A stretch of DNA of 64,000 bases from Azospirillum brasilense (GTDB lineage: Bacteria > Pseudomonadota > Alphaproteobacteria > Azospirillales > Azospirillaceae): contig NZ_CP032349.1 in the NCBI RefSeq assembly GCF_005222205.1, positions 186,001-250,000 of the forward strand, given 5' to 3'. A program made the translations under genes and the position numbers. The notes beneath the pieces were generated by a model that saw only the letters and a list, made by a program, of their open reading frames with translations, was not told where the DNA came from and ran no database searches. Below, in pieces: positions 15,208 to 24,218 of this stretch; position 1 is the first letter of the stretch, and each line of letters starts with the position of its first letter.

Positions 15208-16512
15208 CAGGGTGCGGAAAAAGGGCTGTGCACGGGCGGTTGGTCGTGATTCTTTTCGGTTGAGAAGAACGCGACCGACGAGGGGACGATGCGGGGTTCG
15301 GACGAACGCAGCGAGGGTCTGTTCAGCTACGTGAGCTGCGAGGCGCGGGTTCCAGCCAACCACCCGCTGCGAGCGATCCGGGCCATCGTGGACGAGGCGC
15401 TGGAGGTGATGTCGCCGGCGTTCGAGGGGCTGTACTCCAAGATCGGGCGCCCCTCGATCCCGCCGGAGAAGCTGCTGCGGGCGCTGCTGCTCCAGGCCTT
15501 CTACTCGGTGCGCTCGGAACGCCAGTTGATGGAGCAGCTCGATTACAACCTGCTGTTCCGCTGGTTCGTCGGCCTGTCCATGGACGCCCCGGTGTGGGAC
15601 GTCACCGTGTTCACCAAGAACCGCGAGCGTCTTCTGGCCGGCGATGTGGCGGCCAAGTTCCTGGCGACCGTGCTGGGTCAGCCGAAGGTCAAGGCGCTGC
15701 TGTCGGACGAGCATTTCTCGGTGGACGGCACGCTGATCGAAGCCTGGGCGTCGGTGAAGAGCTTCCGGCCCAAAGACGGCAGCGGCGAGCCGCCGGGGCC
15801 GGGGCGCAACGGCGAGCGCGACTTCCATGGCGAGAAGCGGTCCAACGAGACGCATGCCTCGACCAGCGATCCCGAGGCGCGGCTCTACCGCAAGGGCAAC
15901 GGCCAGCCGGCGAAGCTGGCCTTCATGGGCCACGCGCTGATGGAGAACCGCCACGCCCTGGTGGTGGACGTGCGGCTCACCGCGGCCAGCGGCCTGGCCG
16001 AACGTGCGGCGGCGGTGGCCATGATCGAGGCCATCCCCGGCCGCCACCGCATCACGGTCGGCGCTGACAAGGCCTACGACACCAAGGATTTCGTGGCGGA
16101 CATGCGCGACTTGGGCGTGGCTCCGCATGTTGCCCGAAATACCAGCAACCGCCGCTCGGCGATCGACGGCCGGACCACCCGCCATCCCGGCTACGCCGTC
16201 AGCCTGCGGGTCCGCAAGCGGATCGAAGAGGTCTTTGGCTGGATCAAGGGAGCCGGCTTGCGCAAGACGCGCCATTGCGGAGCAGCCCGTGTCGGTTGGA
16301 TGTTCACCCTAACCGCCACCGCTTACAACCTGATCCGCCTGCCCAAGCTGCTGGCTGCGGCATAATCACGCCCGCAATCCGCCTGAACGGCGGTTCTGGG
16401 AGCCTCGGAGCGAGGAAAAACGCTCCGTCCCGACCAAATCGCCCGCTGAAACCCGCATTCTCAGCCTCAGCGGAGGAAAAAGGCCGGAATATGTTCGTTT
16501 TTCCGCACCCTG
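15208..16512 (+). mobile_element. IS5-family insertion sequence, complete
   Basis: 1305 bp. The left end CAGGGTGCGGAAAAA and the right end read inward are identical over 15 bases. CTAG flanks both ends (15204-15207 and 16513-16516), the 4-bp target duplication typical of the IS5 subgroup. One transposase gene fills it. The perfect ends and duplication mean a recent insertion. Confidence 0.9.
15289..16365 (+). CDS. IS5-family DDE transposase
   Basis: 358 residues. It contains an N-terminal helical domain (GRPSIPPEKLLRALLLQAFY) and a DDE catalytic core with D in HFSVDGTLIEAW, D in VGADKAYDTKDF and E in RKRIEEVFGWIK. The frame is intact, so the element is probably active. ATG 15289 is the first start after the left end. 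Confidence 0.93.
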   Translation: MRGSDERSEGLFSYVSCEARVPANHPLRAIRAIVDEALEVMSPAFEGLYSKIGRPSIPPEKLLRALLLQAFYSVRSERQLMEQLDYNLLFRWFVGLSMDAPVWDVTVFTKNRERLLAGDVAAKFLATVLGQPKVKALLSDEHFSVDGTLIEAWASVKSFRPKDGSGEPPGPGRNGERDFHGEKRSNETHASTSDPEARLYRKGNGQPAKLAFMGHALMENRHALVVDVRLTAASGLAERAAAVAMIEAIPGRHRITVGADKAYDTKDFVADMRDLGVAPHVARNTSNRRSAIDGRTTRHPGYAVSLRVRKRIEEVFGWIKGAGLRKTRHCGAARVGWMFTLTATAYNLIRLPKLLAAA

Positions 16513-16666
16513 CTAGAAACCATGGTGCTCTGGGATGGATAAGAGTTGCAGTCGCCATTCGCGGCGGCTCTGCACAAGCGGACAGCGCTAAAGCTGTAAA
16601 TACGGGAAGGGCCGGGTGTAATTTTGAGCGTACACGTTCGGCAGCACCGACAAAAAAATCAATCAT
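16513..16666 (-). pseudogene. 5' part of the 140-codon gene split by the IS5-family element
   Basis: Starts at ATG 16666, six bases after the AAAAGG of the leader that ends the two-hairpin element copy B. It encodes MIDFFVGAAERVRSKLHPAL and then a hydrophobic run ending LALSACAEPP, possibly a lipobox-like export signal (Cys after LSA). It runs to the IS junction at 16513 and continues beyond the IS at 15203. The protein family is unknown. Confidence 0.7.
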
Positions 16667-16671
16667 TACAT

Positions 16672-16782
16672 GCCTTTTCGCGACAGCATCAAGGCGGGCG
16701 AGCCCGCCCCTATTCCGGCTGCAGCTTGAGTGACCTTCTGCCCTGAAGCGGACATCCGAAACTGGTCTACGGTATGTCCGCC
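16672..16782 (-). repeat. Dispersed two-hairpin element, copy B
   Basis: Hairpin 1: GGCGGG-CGAG-CCCGCC at 16693-16708. Hairpin 2: GCGGACAT (16748-16755) with ATGTCCGC (16774-16781), extended inward by CCG/CGG. On the minus strand the order is hairpin 2, hairpin 1, then GATGCTGTCGCGAAAAGG directly before the ATG at 16666, i.e. in the place of a structured 5' leader. Confidence 0.8.
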
Positions 16783-16843
16783 AACCCTCGGCCAGTCGGA
16801 CGCTCAACATGCAACGTATAGCCCGTGGGTTGATGAAAAGCGT

Positions 16844-18457
16844 CTACACCCCGTGCCGCCGCTGCAGGATGTCAGCGGCACGCTCGCCCACGATCGCGCA
16901 CGGTGCTTGTGTGTTGCCCGTCGTCACCCTCGGGAGGATCGAGCCGTCCGCGACGCGCAGCCGGTCGATGCCGTGGACCGCCAGCGACGCGTCGACGACC
17001 GACCGGTCATCCATGCCCATCCGAGCCGTCCCGCATTGGTGCCAATAGGTCACCGCCGCGTCACGGAGGAATTGATCGTCGATCGCCGCCCCCGCCCCAG
17101 GGATCGCCTCGCGCCGGACATGGGGCGCGAAAGCCGCATCGTTCCCGATCTCGCGGCACAGCCGCACGCAGGCGCGTGCCGTTTCCAGGTCCCGCGGGTC
17201 GGACAGCATGTTGGGATCGACCACAGGCGCCACGGCCGGGTCCGCCGACCGCAGCCGCACCTCGCCACGGCTGTGGGGCTGCGCCAAGCCTGCGAACATC
17301 GTCCACCCGTGATCGGGGACGCCGCGCGCCGCCGTGCGCTCGCTGGGAACGGGGAATTCGACCTGGCAGAACAGAAGGTCCGGCGCCTCCAAGCCGGGGC
17401 GGCTTGTCCAGTAGAGCGTCGCCTCGCTTCCACTGGCGCGCGGAGCGATCGGCTCCCGGTACTCCCAGGTGCAGCCGAACGACACATGATCCTGCAGGCC
17501 GCGGCCGACGCCGGGCAGATGGCGCACGACCGGAATGCCGTGCCGGTCAAGCTGGCTCCGGTCGCCGATCCCGGACAGCATGAGCAGCTTGGGCGTGTTG
17601 ATGGCGCCGGTGGACAGGATGACCTCCGAGCCTGCCGTGATCGACCGAATCCGGCCGTCCCGTTCGACCTCGACGCCGGTCGCCGTCGTCCCGTCGAGGA
17701 GCACGCGGCGCACGAGCGTGTCCGTCAGGATCGTGAGGTTCGGTCGATCGGCCACAGGATGGACATAGGCGCGGTAGAGCGAGTTGCGCCGTCCATCCCG
17801 CACGAGCATGTCGGTGTAGGCCACGCCTCCCGCGGTTTCCATCATCCGGCCATTGGGGCTGTCGTGGCGCGGGATGCCGAGGGACCCGGCCGCGCTGAGC
17901 AGAGCGTCGGCGATCGGACTCGGGTTCTGGGCAGGCTGCACCCACACCGGTCCGGAGTTGCCGCGGTAATGCGGGTCCGGCGCACCCCGCCAGTTCTCGA
18001 TGCGTCGGTAGATGCCGAGAACCGCCTCATAGCTCCAGCCGGCATCGCCGGACTGGTCCGCGAAGTGATCCCAGTCGGCGCGATGGCCCCTTGCCCACAC
18101 CATGACATTGATGCTCGACCCGCCGCCGAGCCCCTTGCCCATGGACATGGGAAGCGTGCGGCCACCCAGATGCGGGTTCGGCTCCGCCTGGAACCCCCAG
18201 TCGCGCCGACCGCCGAGGTTGGTGGGCCACAACGACGGATTCAGCACCGCCTCATCCTCGTCGCTGCCCCCCGCTTCGATGAGGAGCACGGAGCAATCGG
18301 CATTCTCAGCCAGGCGGCGTGCGATCACGGATCCCGATGCGCCGGCACCGCAGACGATGAAGTCATAGGCCGGCTTGAGGTTGGCGAGTCGTTGCGTCTG
18401 GTTGTCACGGACGCGCCGGTTGAACTCCTCGGAACCGCCGGAAATGGAATGGTTCAT
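16844..18457 (-). CDS. GMC-family FAD oxidoreductase (choline dehydrogenase-like)
   Basis: 537 residues. The FAD-binding motif CGAGASGSVIARRLAE lies near residue 36, the GMC signature region GKGLGGGSSINVMVWARGH near 110. The C-terminal catalytic part has WHQCGTARMG (active-site His) and GNTQAPCAIVGERAAD (active-site Asn). These enzymes oxidise primary alcohols or polyols with FAD; choline, benzyl alcohol and polyethylene glycol enzymes share the fold, so the substrate is open. The next gene upstream on the same strand is a secreted alpha/beta hydrolase 49 bases away, and the pair is divergent from an OhrR-like regulator, suggesting regulated co-expression. Confidence 0.88.
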   Translation of the reverse strand: MNHSISGGSEEFNRRVRDNQTQRLANLKPAYDFIVCGAGASGSVIARRLAENADCSVLLIEAGGSDEDEAVLNPSLWPTNLGGRRDWGFQAEPNPHLGGRTLPMSMGKGLGGGSSINVMVWARGHRADWDHFADQSGDAGWSYEAVLGIYRRIENWRGAPDPHYRGNSGPVWVQPAQNPSPIADALLSAAGSLGIPRHDSPNGRMMETAGGVAYTDMLVRDGRRNSLYRAYVHPVADRPNLTILTDTLVRRVLLDGTTATGVEVERDGRIRSITAGSEVILSTGAINTPKLLMLSGIGDRSQLDRHGIPVVRHLPGVGRGLQDHVSFGCTWEYREPIAPRASGSEATLYWTSRPGLEAPDLLFCQVEFPVPSERTAARGVPDHGWTMFAGLAQPHSRGEVRLRSADPAVAPVVDPNMLSDPRDLETARACVRLCREIGNDAAFAPHVRREAIPGAGAAIDDQFLRDAAVTYWHQCGTARMGMDDRSVVDASLAVHGIDRLRVADGSILPRVTTGNTQAPCAIVGERAADILQRRHGV

Positions 18458-18506
18458 GGCATGGACCTTGTGATGAGCGGAGAGAATGGTCCGACGGGAC
18501 CGGGGC

Positions 18507-19301
18507 CTAGGGCGAAACCGCGCCCGACTGCTGGGCCGCGTCGTCGATCACCGTCGCGACCACCTCCGCCCGCGTGACGTAGACGGCATGGCTGGCCGGG
18601 ACGTTCGTGACCTTCGCACCGATGCGTTTGGCCATGTCCTGGAGCATCCGCTGATCGAAAGCCTTGTCCTCCGTCGCGATCACCGCCCAGCTGGGCTTGG
18701 TCCGCCAGGCGGCATGCCGGAGCGTCACGCCGAAGCTCGCCATGTTGATCGGAACCTGCGACGCCGTCAGGAAATCGACGTCGGCCTTCGTCGCATCCGC
18801 CGCGAAGCCGGCGGCGAAATTCTCCGGCTTGATGAAGCCGAAGCCGTCCCCGCTCGTCTCGATGACGAACTCGGGCGGTGTCGTATAGCCGTCATACTGC
18901 TGCGCCGTGGTTTCGCCGGCGTCGGGCGACAGGGCGGACACATAGACCAGACCACGCACCTTGGGATGGACACCGGCTTCGGTGATGACCGTGCCGCCCC
19001 AGCTGTGGCCGACCAGAACGGCGGGGCCGTCCTGCCTGTCGAGCGCCCGCCGCGTGGCCGCCACATCGTCTTCGAAGGAGGTGAGCGGGTTCTGGACGAT
19101 CGTGACCCGGTATCCCCGGTTGGTCAGGTCCTCATAGACCTTCCGCCATCCCGATCCGTCGGCGAAGGCGCCATGGACGAGGACGATGTTCCTGACGACC
19201 GCCCGATCGACGGAATGGCTGGTCGGCTGCGCCTGCGCGATCGACACCGGGAGCGTGACGACTGACGCGGCTAGGATCAGGGTCCGAAGCGTGTTCTTCA
19301 T
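18507..19301 (-). CDS. Secreted alpha/beta hydrolase
   Basis: 264 residues. A Sec signal peptide (about 1-24, cleaved after AQA) precedes an alpha/beta-hydrolase fold: oxyanion region LVHGAFADG at 41-49, nucleophile elbow GHSWGG with S100, and a C-terminal His in ASHAVYV. It resembles the small esterases of the salicylate-esterase/EstC-like type that are widespread next to MarR regulators. It is exported to the periplasm or beyond. Start ATG 19301 faces a 128-base region with repeated GCGATAA boxes shared with the divergent regulator, so it is the probable main target of that regulator. Confidence 0.88.
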   Translation of the reverse strand: MKNTLRTLILAASVVTLPVSIAQAQPTSHSVDRAVVRNIVLVHGAFADGSGWRKVYEDLTNRGYRVTIVQNPLTSFEDDVAATRRALDRQDGPAVLVGHSWGGTVITEAGVHPKVRGLVYVSALSPDAGETTAQQYDGYTTPPEFVIETSGDGFGFIKPENFAAGFAADATKADVDFLTASQVPINMASFGVTLRHAAWRTKPSWAVIATEDKAFDQRMLQDMAKRIGAKVTNVPASHAVYVTRAEVVATVIDDAAQQSGAVSP

Positions 19302-19316
19302 GCTTGCCTCTGCTTG

Positions 19317-19394
19317 ATTGCGATAATTGTTATTGCGATAACTGTGTGTACCGCCGGCGCATCTCCTTGTCCAGGAAATTTTATCGCGATATAT
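19317..19394. promoter_or_regulatory. Repeated GCGATAA boxes between the hydrolase and OhrR-like genes
   Basis: TTGCGATAA occurs twice as a direct repeat (starting at about 19319 and 19334) in an AT-rich patch. An inverted copy TTATCGCGATA lies at about 19381-19391. MarR/OhrR dimers bind AT-rich palindromes overlapping divergent promoters, so these are good operator candidates. Confidence 0.45.
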
Positions 19395-19429
19395 GTCGGT
19401 GGAAGATGCGCTGCGAAGGGAGCCAGCCT

Positions 19430-19903
19430 GTGTCGAACGAGAACAACCCGCCGGTGCCGCTGGAGGATCAGCTCTGCTTCGCGATCTACTCGGCCGGCAT
19501 CGCCATCCAGCGGGCCTACAAGCCGCTGCTGGACGCCCTTGGCCTCACCTATCCGCAGTATCTCGTCCTCAACATCCTGTGGCGGGAGGACGGACAGACG
19601 GTGGGGAGCATCGCCCAGCAGCTCGCCCTTGAGTCCAGCACGCTGACGCCCCTGCTCAAACGCCTCGAGGCTGCGGAGCTGATCCAGCGCACGCGCAACC
19701 CGACCAACGAGAGGCAGGTGATCGTGTCGCTGACGGCCAAGGGAATGGATCTGCGCTCCAGGGCCGGCTGCCTGGGCGATACGCTGCTCCACGCCTCCGG
19801 ACAGTCGCCCGCCGCCTTGGCGAAGCTCAACCGCGAGATCGCGCAACTGCGGGATTCCGTTTACGCGCATATCGGCGGCTGGACGTCCCCCGACGCACAT
19901 TGA
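19430..19903 (+). CDS. MarR-family regulator of the OhrR type
   Basis: 157 residues. The N-terminus PLEDQLCFAIYSAG carries C16 in the position of the peroxide-sensing cysteine of OhrR (L-x-x-QLCF-x-LYS). The winged helix spans about 45-110 (VGSIAQQLALESSTLTPLLK as recognition helices). OhrR-type proteins are repressors that release DNA when this Cys is oxidised by organic peroxides or related stress. GTG 19430 is chosen because AAGGGA lies eight bases upstream and the family begins here; ATG 19406 would add eight residues. There is no ohr gene next to it; the divergent genes are a hydrolase and an oxidoreductase, so the effector may differ. Confidence 0.85.
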   Translation: MSNENNPPVPLEDQLCFAIYSAGIAIQRAYKPLLDALGLTYPQYLVLNILWREDGQTVGSIAQQLALESSTLTPLLKRLEAAELIQRTRNPTNERQVIVSLTAKGMDLRSRAGCLGDTLLHASGQSPAALAKLNREIAQLRDSVYAHIGGWTSPDAH

Positions 19904-20078
19904 TGAGCGGGGCGCACGATGGTGCAGGGTGAGGGCAGTGCGAGGATGATGCGCCCCAACCGATCCTGTGGTCGATCCAGGCGTGGGCAAAGCCGGTGGC
20001 CGGGAGCGTCATGCCTGCGCCACAGGACCCGCTGCTTCCCGACGCCCCCCACGGAGGCCGAACGTCGGGGTGATGACC

Positions 20079-20867
20079 TCAGACAGTCCGAACGGTGCCG
20101 CCGTCGATGATAAACTCGGCGCCGTGGATCGCGGCGGCGCGATCCGAGGCCAGATAGGCAATGAGATCGGCAACCTCATCGGGCTTGGCCGCACGCCCGA
20201 TCGGGATCCCACCCAGAGCATCAAGGACAGCTTGCCGCGCCTCCTCGATCGTTCCGCCATTGGCGGCCTGCAGACGCTTCAGAAAGTCGACGGACGACTC
20301 GGTCATGATCCAGCCGGGGGAGACGGCGTTGACCCGCACGCCCTTCGGTCCCAGCTCCTTGGAGATCGACTTGCTGTAGGTCCTGAGCGCAGCCTTTGCG
20401 GCGGCGTAGCCAGTGGTCGATTCGGGAAGCGGCAGGATCGATTGGATGGACGTGATATGCACAATCGCGCCGGCACCCCGTTCCATCATCTGCGGAGCCA
20501 AGAGGCGATCAAGGCGGACAGTGGCCAAAAGGTTAAGGTTCAGTTCGGCGAGCCAGTGATCTTCTGTCAGGGCAAGAAAGCCGCCGCCCGGCGAGGCCGA
20601 GCCGCCGATCACATGAGCGAGGATGTCGATGCCGCCCATACGCTCGAGCGCCGCCTTGGCCAGGGTTGCCCCGCCCTCGGCTGTCGTCAGGTCTGCCTGG
20701 ACGAACTCGACGCCGTTGATCGGCTGTGGAGTTCCGCGGGCGGCGGTGATCACCTGGGCGCCACCGGCCAGGAAGCGATCGACGGTAGCGCGGCCCAAGC
20801 CCTTGGTGCCGCCGCTGACGAGCACTCGTTTCCCCGCGAACTCAGTTGGATCAGCCTTGATGTTCAT
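20079..20867 (-). CDS. SDR-family oxidoreductase
   Basis: 262 residues of the classical short-chain dehydrogenase fold. The cofactor motif GGTKGLG is at 19-25, the catalytic Ser in HITSIQS, and YAAAK supplies Tyr and Lys. The end AEFIIDGGTVRTV is the usual C-terminal strand. Substrate unknown. ATG 20867 overlaps the stop of the SnoaL-like gene as ATGA, so the two are translated together, and both face the divergent LysR gene that probably controls them. Confidence 0.88.
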   Translation of the reverse strand: MNIKADPTEFAGKRVLVSGGTKGLGRATVDRFLAGGAQVITAARGTPQPINGVEFVQADLTTAEGGATLAKAALERMGGIDILAHVIGGSASPGGGFLALTEDHWLAELNLNLLATVRLDRLLAPQMMERGAGAIVHITSIQSILPLPESTTGYAAAKAALRTYSKSISKELGPKGVRVNAVSPGWIMTESSVDFLKRLQAANGGTIEEARQAVLDALGGIPIGRAAKPDEVADLIAYLASDRAAAIHGAEFIIDGGTVRTV

Positions 20868-21193
20868 ACCGTGATCTCCAAGGCTTTGATCGCGTCGTGT
20901 TCGAGCGTGAAGCGATAGGTGAAGCGGATCGGGCTGCCCTTGAAGTCGCCATGGGCAGGGCCTTCGACCACGACTTGCCCGTTCTCGTCGCGAACAGTGT
21001 CCGGCGTGAAGATGGCCTTGACCGCAATCACCTCGTCTTCAAACAAGGTTCGCAGCTCGGCGTGGCCGTTGTGACGTTTTCCGTTGTCCAAGAGGACCGC
21101 GTCGGCGGCAAAAGGCGTCAGCATGCCGTCCACATCGAGTTGTGCATTAGCCTCGACATAGTCGGCTATGGGTTTGGGCAGTTCGATCGACAT
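20864..21193 (-). CDS. SnoaL-like / NTF2-fold protein
   Basis: 109 residues with the alpha+beta barrel pattern of the NTF2 superfamily (N-terminal helix IADYVEANAQLDVDGML, then strands to YRFTLEHDAIKALEITV). Members are small isomerases, cyclases or ligand-binding proteins. It leads a two-gene unit with the SDR downstream. The LysR gene starts 97 bases away on the other strand. A function in modifying the same small molecule as the SDR is inferred from the coupling. Confidence 0.8.
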   Translation of the reverse strand: MSIELPKPIADYVEANAQLDVDGMLTPFAADAVLLDNGKRHNGHAELRTLFEDEVIAVKAIFTPDTVRDENGQVVVEGPAHGDFKGSPIRFTYRFTLEHDAIKALEITV

Positions 21194-21289
21194 CGCTCGG
21201 CTCCTTGACGTTGCAAGGTTGATTTAGAGCCAAACATCAATCACGATAATCGGGGTAAATCAGCATGCGGTATTGCGAAAAGCGGGACA

Positions 21290-22198
21290 ATGTCGAAACA
21301 CGGTCTGATCGAATTTGATGCTGTTCTCGCCATTGCGCGGCGTGGATCGTTCCGGGCAGCGGCCTTGGAACTTGGCCTGTCGACCACCGCACTAAGCAAC
21401 GTCATCGGGAAGCTGGAACGTCAACTCGGCGTCCGACTGTTCAATCGCACGACCCGGAGCGTCTCCCTGACCGACGCCGGGCGGCAGTTCGTGGATAAAA
21501 TCAGTCCCGCGCTCCAGGACATCCATGAGGCGATGGAAAACGCCCAGTCGCAGCAGGATACGCCATCGGGCACCTTGCGGATCAACAGCTTTGCCGCAGC
21601 CGCGCGTGAGATCCTTCCCCTCCTGCTCCAGTTCCTGCGACTCTATCCGCAGGTCCATGTCGATCTCGTCACCGAAGGCCGGCTCGTCGACATCGTCGCG
21701 GACGGTTTCGATCTCGGCATCCGCACCGCGGACCTCGTCCCCAGCGACATGATCGCGGTGCCGCTCGGTCCGCACCGCCGCTATGCGGTGGTTGCATCAC
21801 CGGGCTATTTCCGCACCCGGGGCCAGCCAAGGTCGCCCTCCGACCTGCTGTCCCATCCGTGCATCCGCGTGAGGCTGCCCAATGGAGCGCTTTATCGGTG
21901 GCAGTTCGAGAAGGGGGGACAGCCGATCCAGATCGACGTGGACGGCCCGATCACCCTGGACGAGGCCAGCCTCGCCCGCATGGCGGTGCTGGAGGAAATG
22001 GGGATCGGTTTCTTCATGGAGTCCGATGTTCAAGGCGACCTAGCCGCCGGCCGCCTCGTTCGCATTCTCGAAGACTGGACCCCGCCACTGGAGCAGCTTT
22101 GCCTCTACTATCCCAGTCGGCGACACCCGTCTGCCGCGTTCAAAGCACTCATTGATCTTGCCCGGAAATTTTCTGTTTCAACAACTGCGATGGCTTGA
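21290..22198 (+). CDS. LysR-family transcriptional regulator
   Basis: 302 residues. The N-terminal winged helix ([20 protein letters not shown], then [15 protein letters not shown]) is classical LTTR, followed by the periplasmic-binding-like effector domain from about 90. It is divergent from the SnoaL/SDR pair and almost certainly regulates it; the 96-base intergenic region is AT-richer than its surroundings. The effector is unknown. Confidence 0.92.
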   Translation: MSKHGLIEFDAVLAIARRGSFRAAALELGLSTTALSNVIGKLERQLGVRLFNRTTRSVSLTDAGRQFVDKISPALQDIHEAMENAQSQQDTPSGTLRINSFAAAAREILPLLLQFLRLYPQVHVDLVTEGRLVDIVADGFDLGIRTADLVPSDMIAVPLGPHRRYAVVASPGYFRTRGQPRSPSDLLSHPCIRVRLPNGALYRWQFEKGGQPIQIDVDGPITLDEASLARMAVLEEMGIGFFMESDVQGDLAAGRLVRILEDWTPPLEQLCLYYPSRRHPSAAFKALIDLARKFSVSTTAMA

Positions 22199-22661
22199 TC
22201 ATCGCCGCAGGGTTCCATTGCAAAGATTGACGGCGGGCGGCGATCGCCCCGCGTTTGTTGCCGTTGTCGGGTAGTTCGTGTGAAAAGCCGGATTCCAGGG
22301 ATTCTAACGCCCTGCTTGGCCCCGTTTTGCAGACCGGATCATGCGAAATGCGGGCGGTTTATGCGAGAAGCTCCCCGGCGGGGCGCGTGGAATCGCCTCA
22401 TGTGTGGACGGCCCTCTCGGCGCAAGGGGCGAATTCGTGTTGACGGTTGGTCGGGTGCATCCATGTGTCCGGCCTGTCGTCGCGACCTCTGGTCACCCCA
22501 GGTTTGCGACGGTCTGATGTAACGATGCCCATTCCCTGTTCCGCCGATCACGCAGCTGGTGGTGACTATATAACATAAACGCATACGGAATCGATAGCAG
22601 CGCATTTGATTTTATGCGCATCCCTGAATATCGTTCACCTCCATTTCTCACGGAACGAACG
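22199..22661. other. Intergenic region with the PrpD-operon promoter
   Basis: No gene is convincing in this 463-base stretch. The last 100 bases are AT-rich and contain ATGCGCAT (22614-22621) and a nearby CGCATACGG, resembling the TATGCG palindrome found upstream of the GlpD-like gene at 32353. This is probably the control region of the catabolic cluster. Confidence 0.5.
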
Positions 22662-24107
22662 ATGCCGACCACAACCGCAGCGGTCTCACGCTTCTTCTCG
22701 GAGTTCCAGCTCAAGGATGCGCCGACCGAGGTGCGTCATGAGGCCAAGCGCATCCTTCTCGATACGTTGGGTTGTCTCGCCGGTGGGCGGGCCTGCGAAA
22801 TCGCGCCGACGTCCGACAGACTAGCGCTCTTGCTTGGGCAGCGGCTGGCGTCCGGGGGCAGCACGCTCGTCGGGCAGGGCAACACCACGTTGATTTCCGC
22901 GGTCTACGGCAACGCACGAATTGCCAACGCGCTTGATTTCGACGAAACCTTTCCGGTCGGTGTTCATTTCGGCGTGGCCGCGGTGGCGGCCGCTCTGGCG
23001 ACGGCCGAGGAGCGTGGCGCCTCGGGCGACGATGTTCTGCACGCCGTCATCGTGGGCTACGAACTGGGGGCGCGGATCGCGACCTACATCGGTCCGATGA
23101 CCGAGGTGGTCGACGGCCAAGTGAAAGGCTTCTCGAAGGTTTGGGGCGTGGCGGCGCCGGTCGTGCTTGCCGCCATGGGGGCCGCCGCCGCGGTCGCGCG
23201 ACTGGACGAGCGCCAGTTTGCCCAGGCGATCGGGCTGGCCGTCTCGAACAGCCCCCTGCCCGCGGGGGCGCTGTGGTCCAACGCAGTCGACCTGCCCAAC
23301 TGCAAATATTGTGACGCCGGTTGGTGCGCCGTCGCGGGGGTCTTCGCGGTGCTGTCCGTCGAGGCCGGTTCGACAGGTTTCACCGATGCGCTCGATGGCC
23401 CCTACGGCCTCGCCCGGATGTGCGGGGTGCAGACCTTCGACGAGGGGAGTCTGACGAGCGGACTTGGGACGAACTGGCTGATTTCCAACGCCACGTACAA
23501 GCCCTGGCCGACGTGCCGCTTCACCCACTATCCCCTGACGTCGCTCGCACGCATTCTCCGGCGCGAGACCATCGCCCCGGGCGAGATCGAGGAGGTCGTG
23601 ATCGAGACCGGTCCGATGGCGGCTTCGCCCCGGTTTACCAAGCCTCTGCCGCGCACCTTCGCCAGCCGCAGCTTTAGCTATCCCCATATGGTCGCCATGC
23701 TTGTTCGTGGTGTCGCGGCGGGGCCGAAATGGCTGGACGCCGAGAGCGTCACGGACCCGGACACCCTGAGCATCGCGGACAAGGTCCGTGTGGTCGCGCA
23801 TGAACGAGGCAACGACTTCGCCCGGACGATGGAGGCCAACCAGATCCGCACCATGCCGGGCGGCGTGCTCGTCCGAACGGTGAGGGGTGAATTCCGCGAC
23901 GAGGACGATTTCGCCCTCGGCGATCCGTGGACGGACCATTCCCGACTGAGCGACGCCGATCTCACCGAAAAGTTTCTCGGCATGTCGGGGAGCGGGGCGG
24001 CCGATCTCGTCGACCGGATCTTCAACGTAGAGCGCGAACCCTCGGCTCACGCGCTGATGCAGCGGCTGAACGACTGCCTTGAGAACACCCGTGCGAACGC
24101 CGCCTGA
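22662..24107 (+). CDS. MmgE/PrpD family protein (2-methylcitrate dehydratase-like)
   Basis: 481 residues with the PrpD fold: an all-helical first half (AVYGNARIANALDFDETFP) and a C-terminal alpha+beta part (YKPWPTCRFTHYPL). Characterised members dehydrate 2-methylcitrate or isomerise/decarboxylate similar tricarboxylates such as cis-aconitate. No methylcitrate synthase or lyase gene is nearby, so propionate catabolism is unlikely and the substrate probably relates to the ABC importer that follows. ATG 22662 is chosen because the family starts with a short helix here. It is the first gene of the cluster, 111 bases before the binding-protein gene. Confidence 0.87.
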   Translation: MPTTTAAVSRFFSEFQLKDAPTEVRHEAKRILLDTLGCLAGGRACEIAPTSDRLALLLGQRLASGGSTLVGQGNTTLISAVYGNARIANALDFDETFPVGVHFGVAAVAAALATAEERGASGDDVLHAVIVGYELGARIATYIGPMTEVVDGQVKGFSKVWGVAAPVVLAAMGAAAAVARLDERQFAQAIGLAVSNSPLPAGALWSNAVDLPNCKYCDAGWCAVAGVFAVLSVEAGSTGFTDALDGPYGLARMCGVQTFDEGSLTSGLGTNWLISNATYKPWPTCRFTHYPLTSLARILRRETIAPGEIEEVVIETGPMAASPRFTKPLPRTFASRSFSYPHMVAMLVRGVAAGPKWLDAESVTDPDTLSIADKVRVVAHERGNDFARTMEANQIRTMPGGVLVRTVRGEFRDEDDFALGDPWTDHSRLSDADLTEKFLGMSGSGAADLVDRIFNVEREPSAHALMQRLNDCLENTRANAA

Positions 24108-24218
24108 TGTGTTGAACGGTCGCTGGCTCGACGCCGCGAGCCGCTGGCCAAAGACTTCATTGAGCGCATTGCTTCGGTCGGTCAACGATCAATAACATGC
24201 AGAACAGAGAGGCGTAGA

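Noticed and set aside
14935-16275. 446-codon minus-strand frame over the IS5 transposase
   Set aside because: Most of it is antisense to the transposase; only its last ~90 codons are real, as the 3' part of the IS-split gene.
13911-16782. Integron cassette array (small genes, an acetyltransferase gene and repeated ~110-bp elements)
   Set aside because: The repeats lack the RYYYAAC/GTTRRRY ends of attC sites, lie before rather than after genes, and no integrase is present.
22255-22522. Short plus-strand frames between the LysR and PrpD genes
   Set aside because: Two overlapping frames of similar length, both Arg/Cys-rich and without ribosome-binding sites; nothing supports either.
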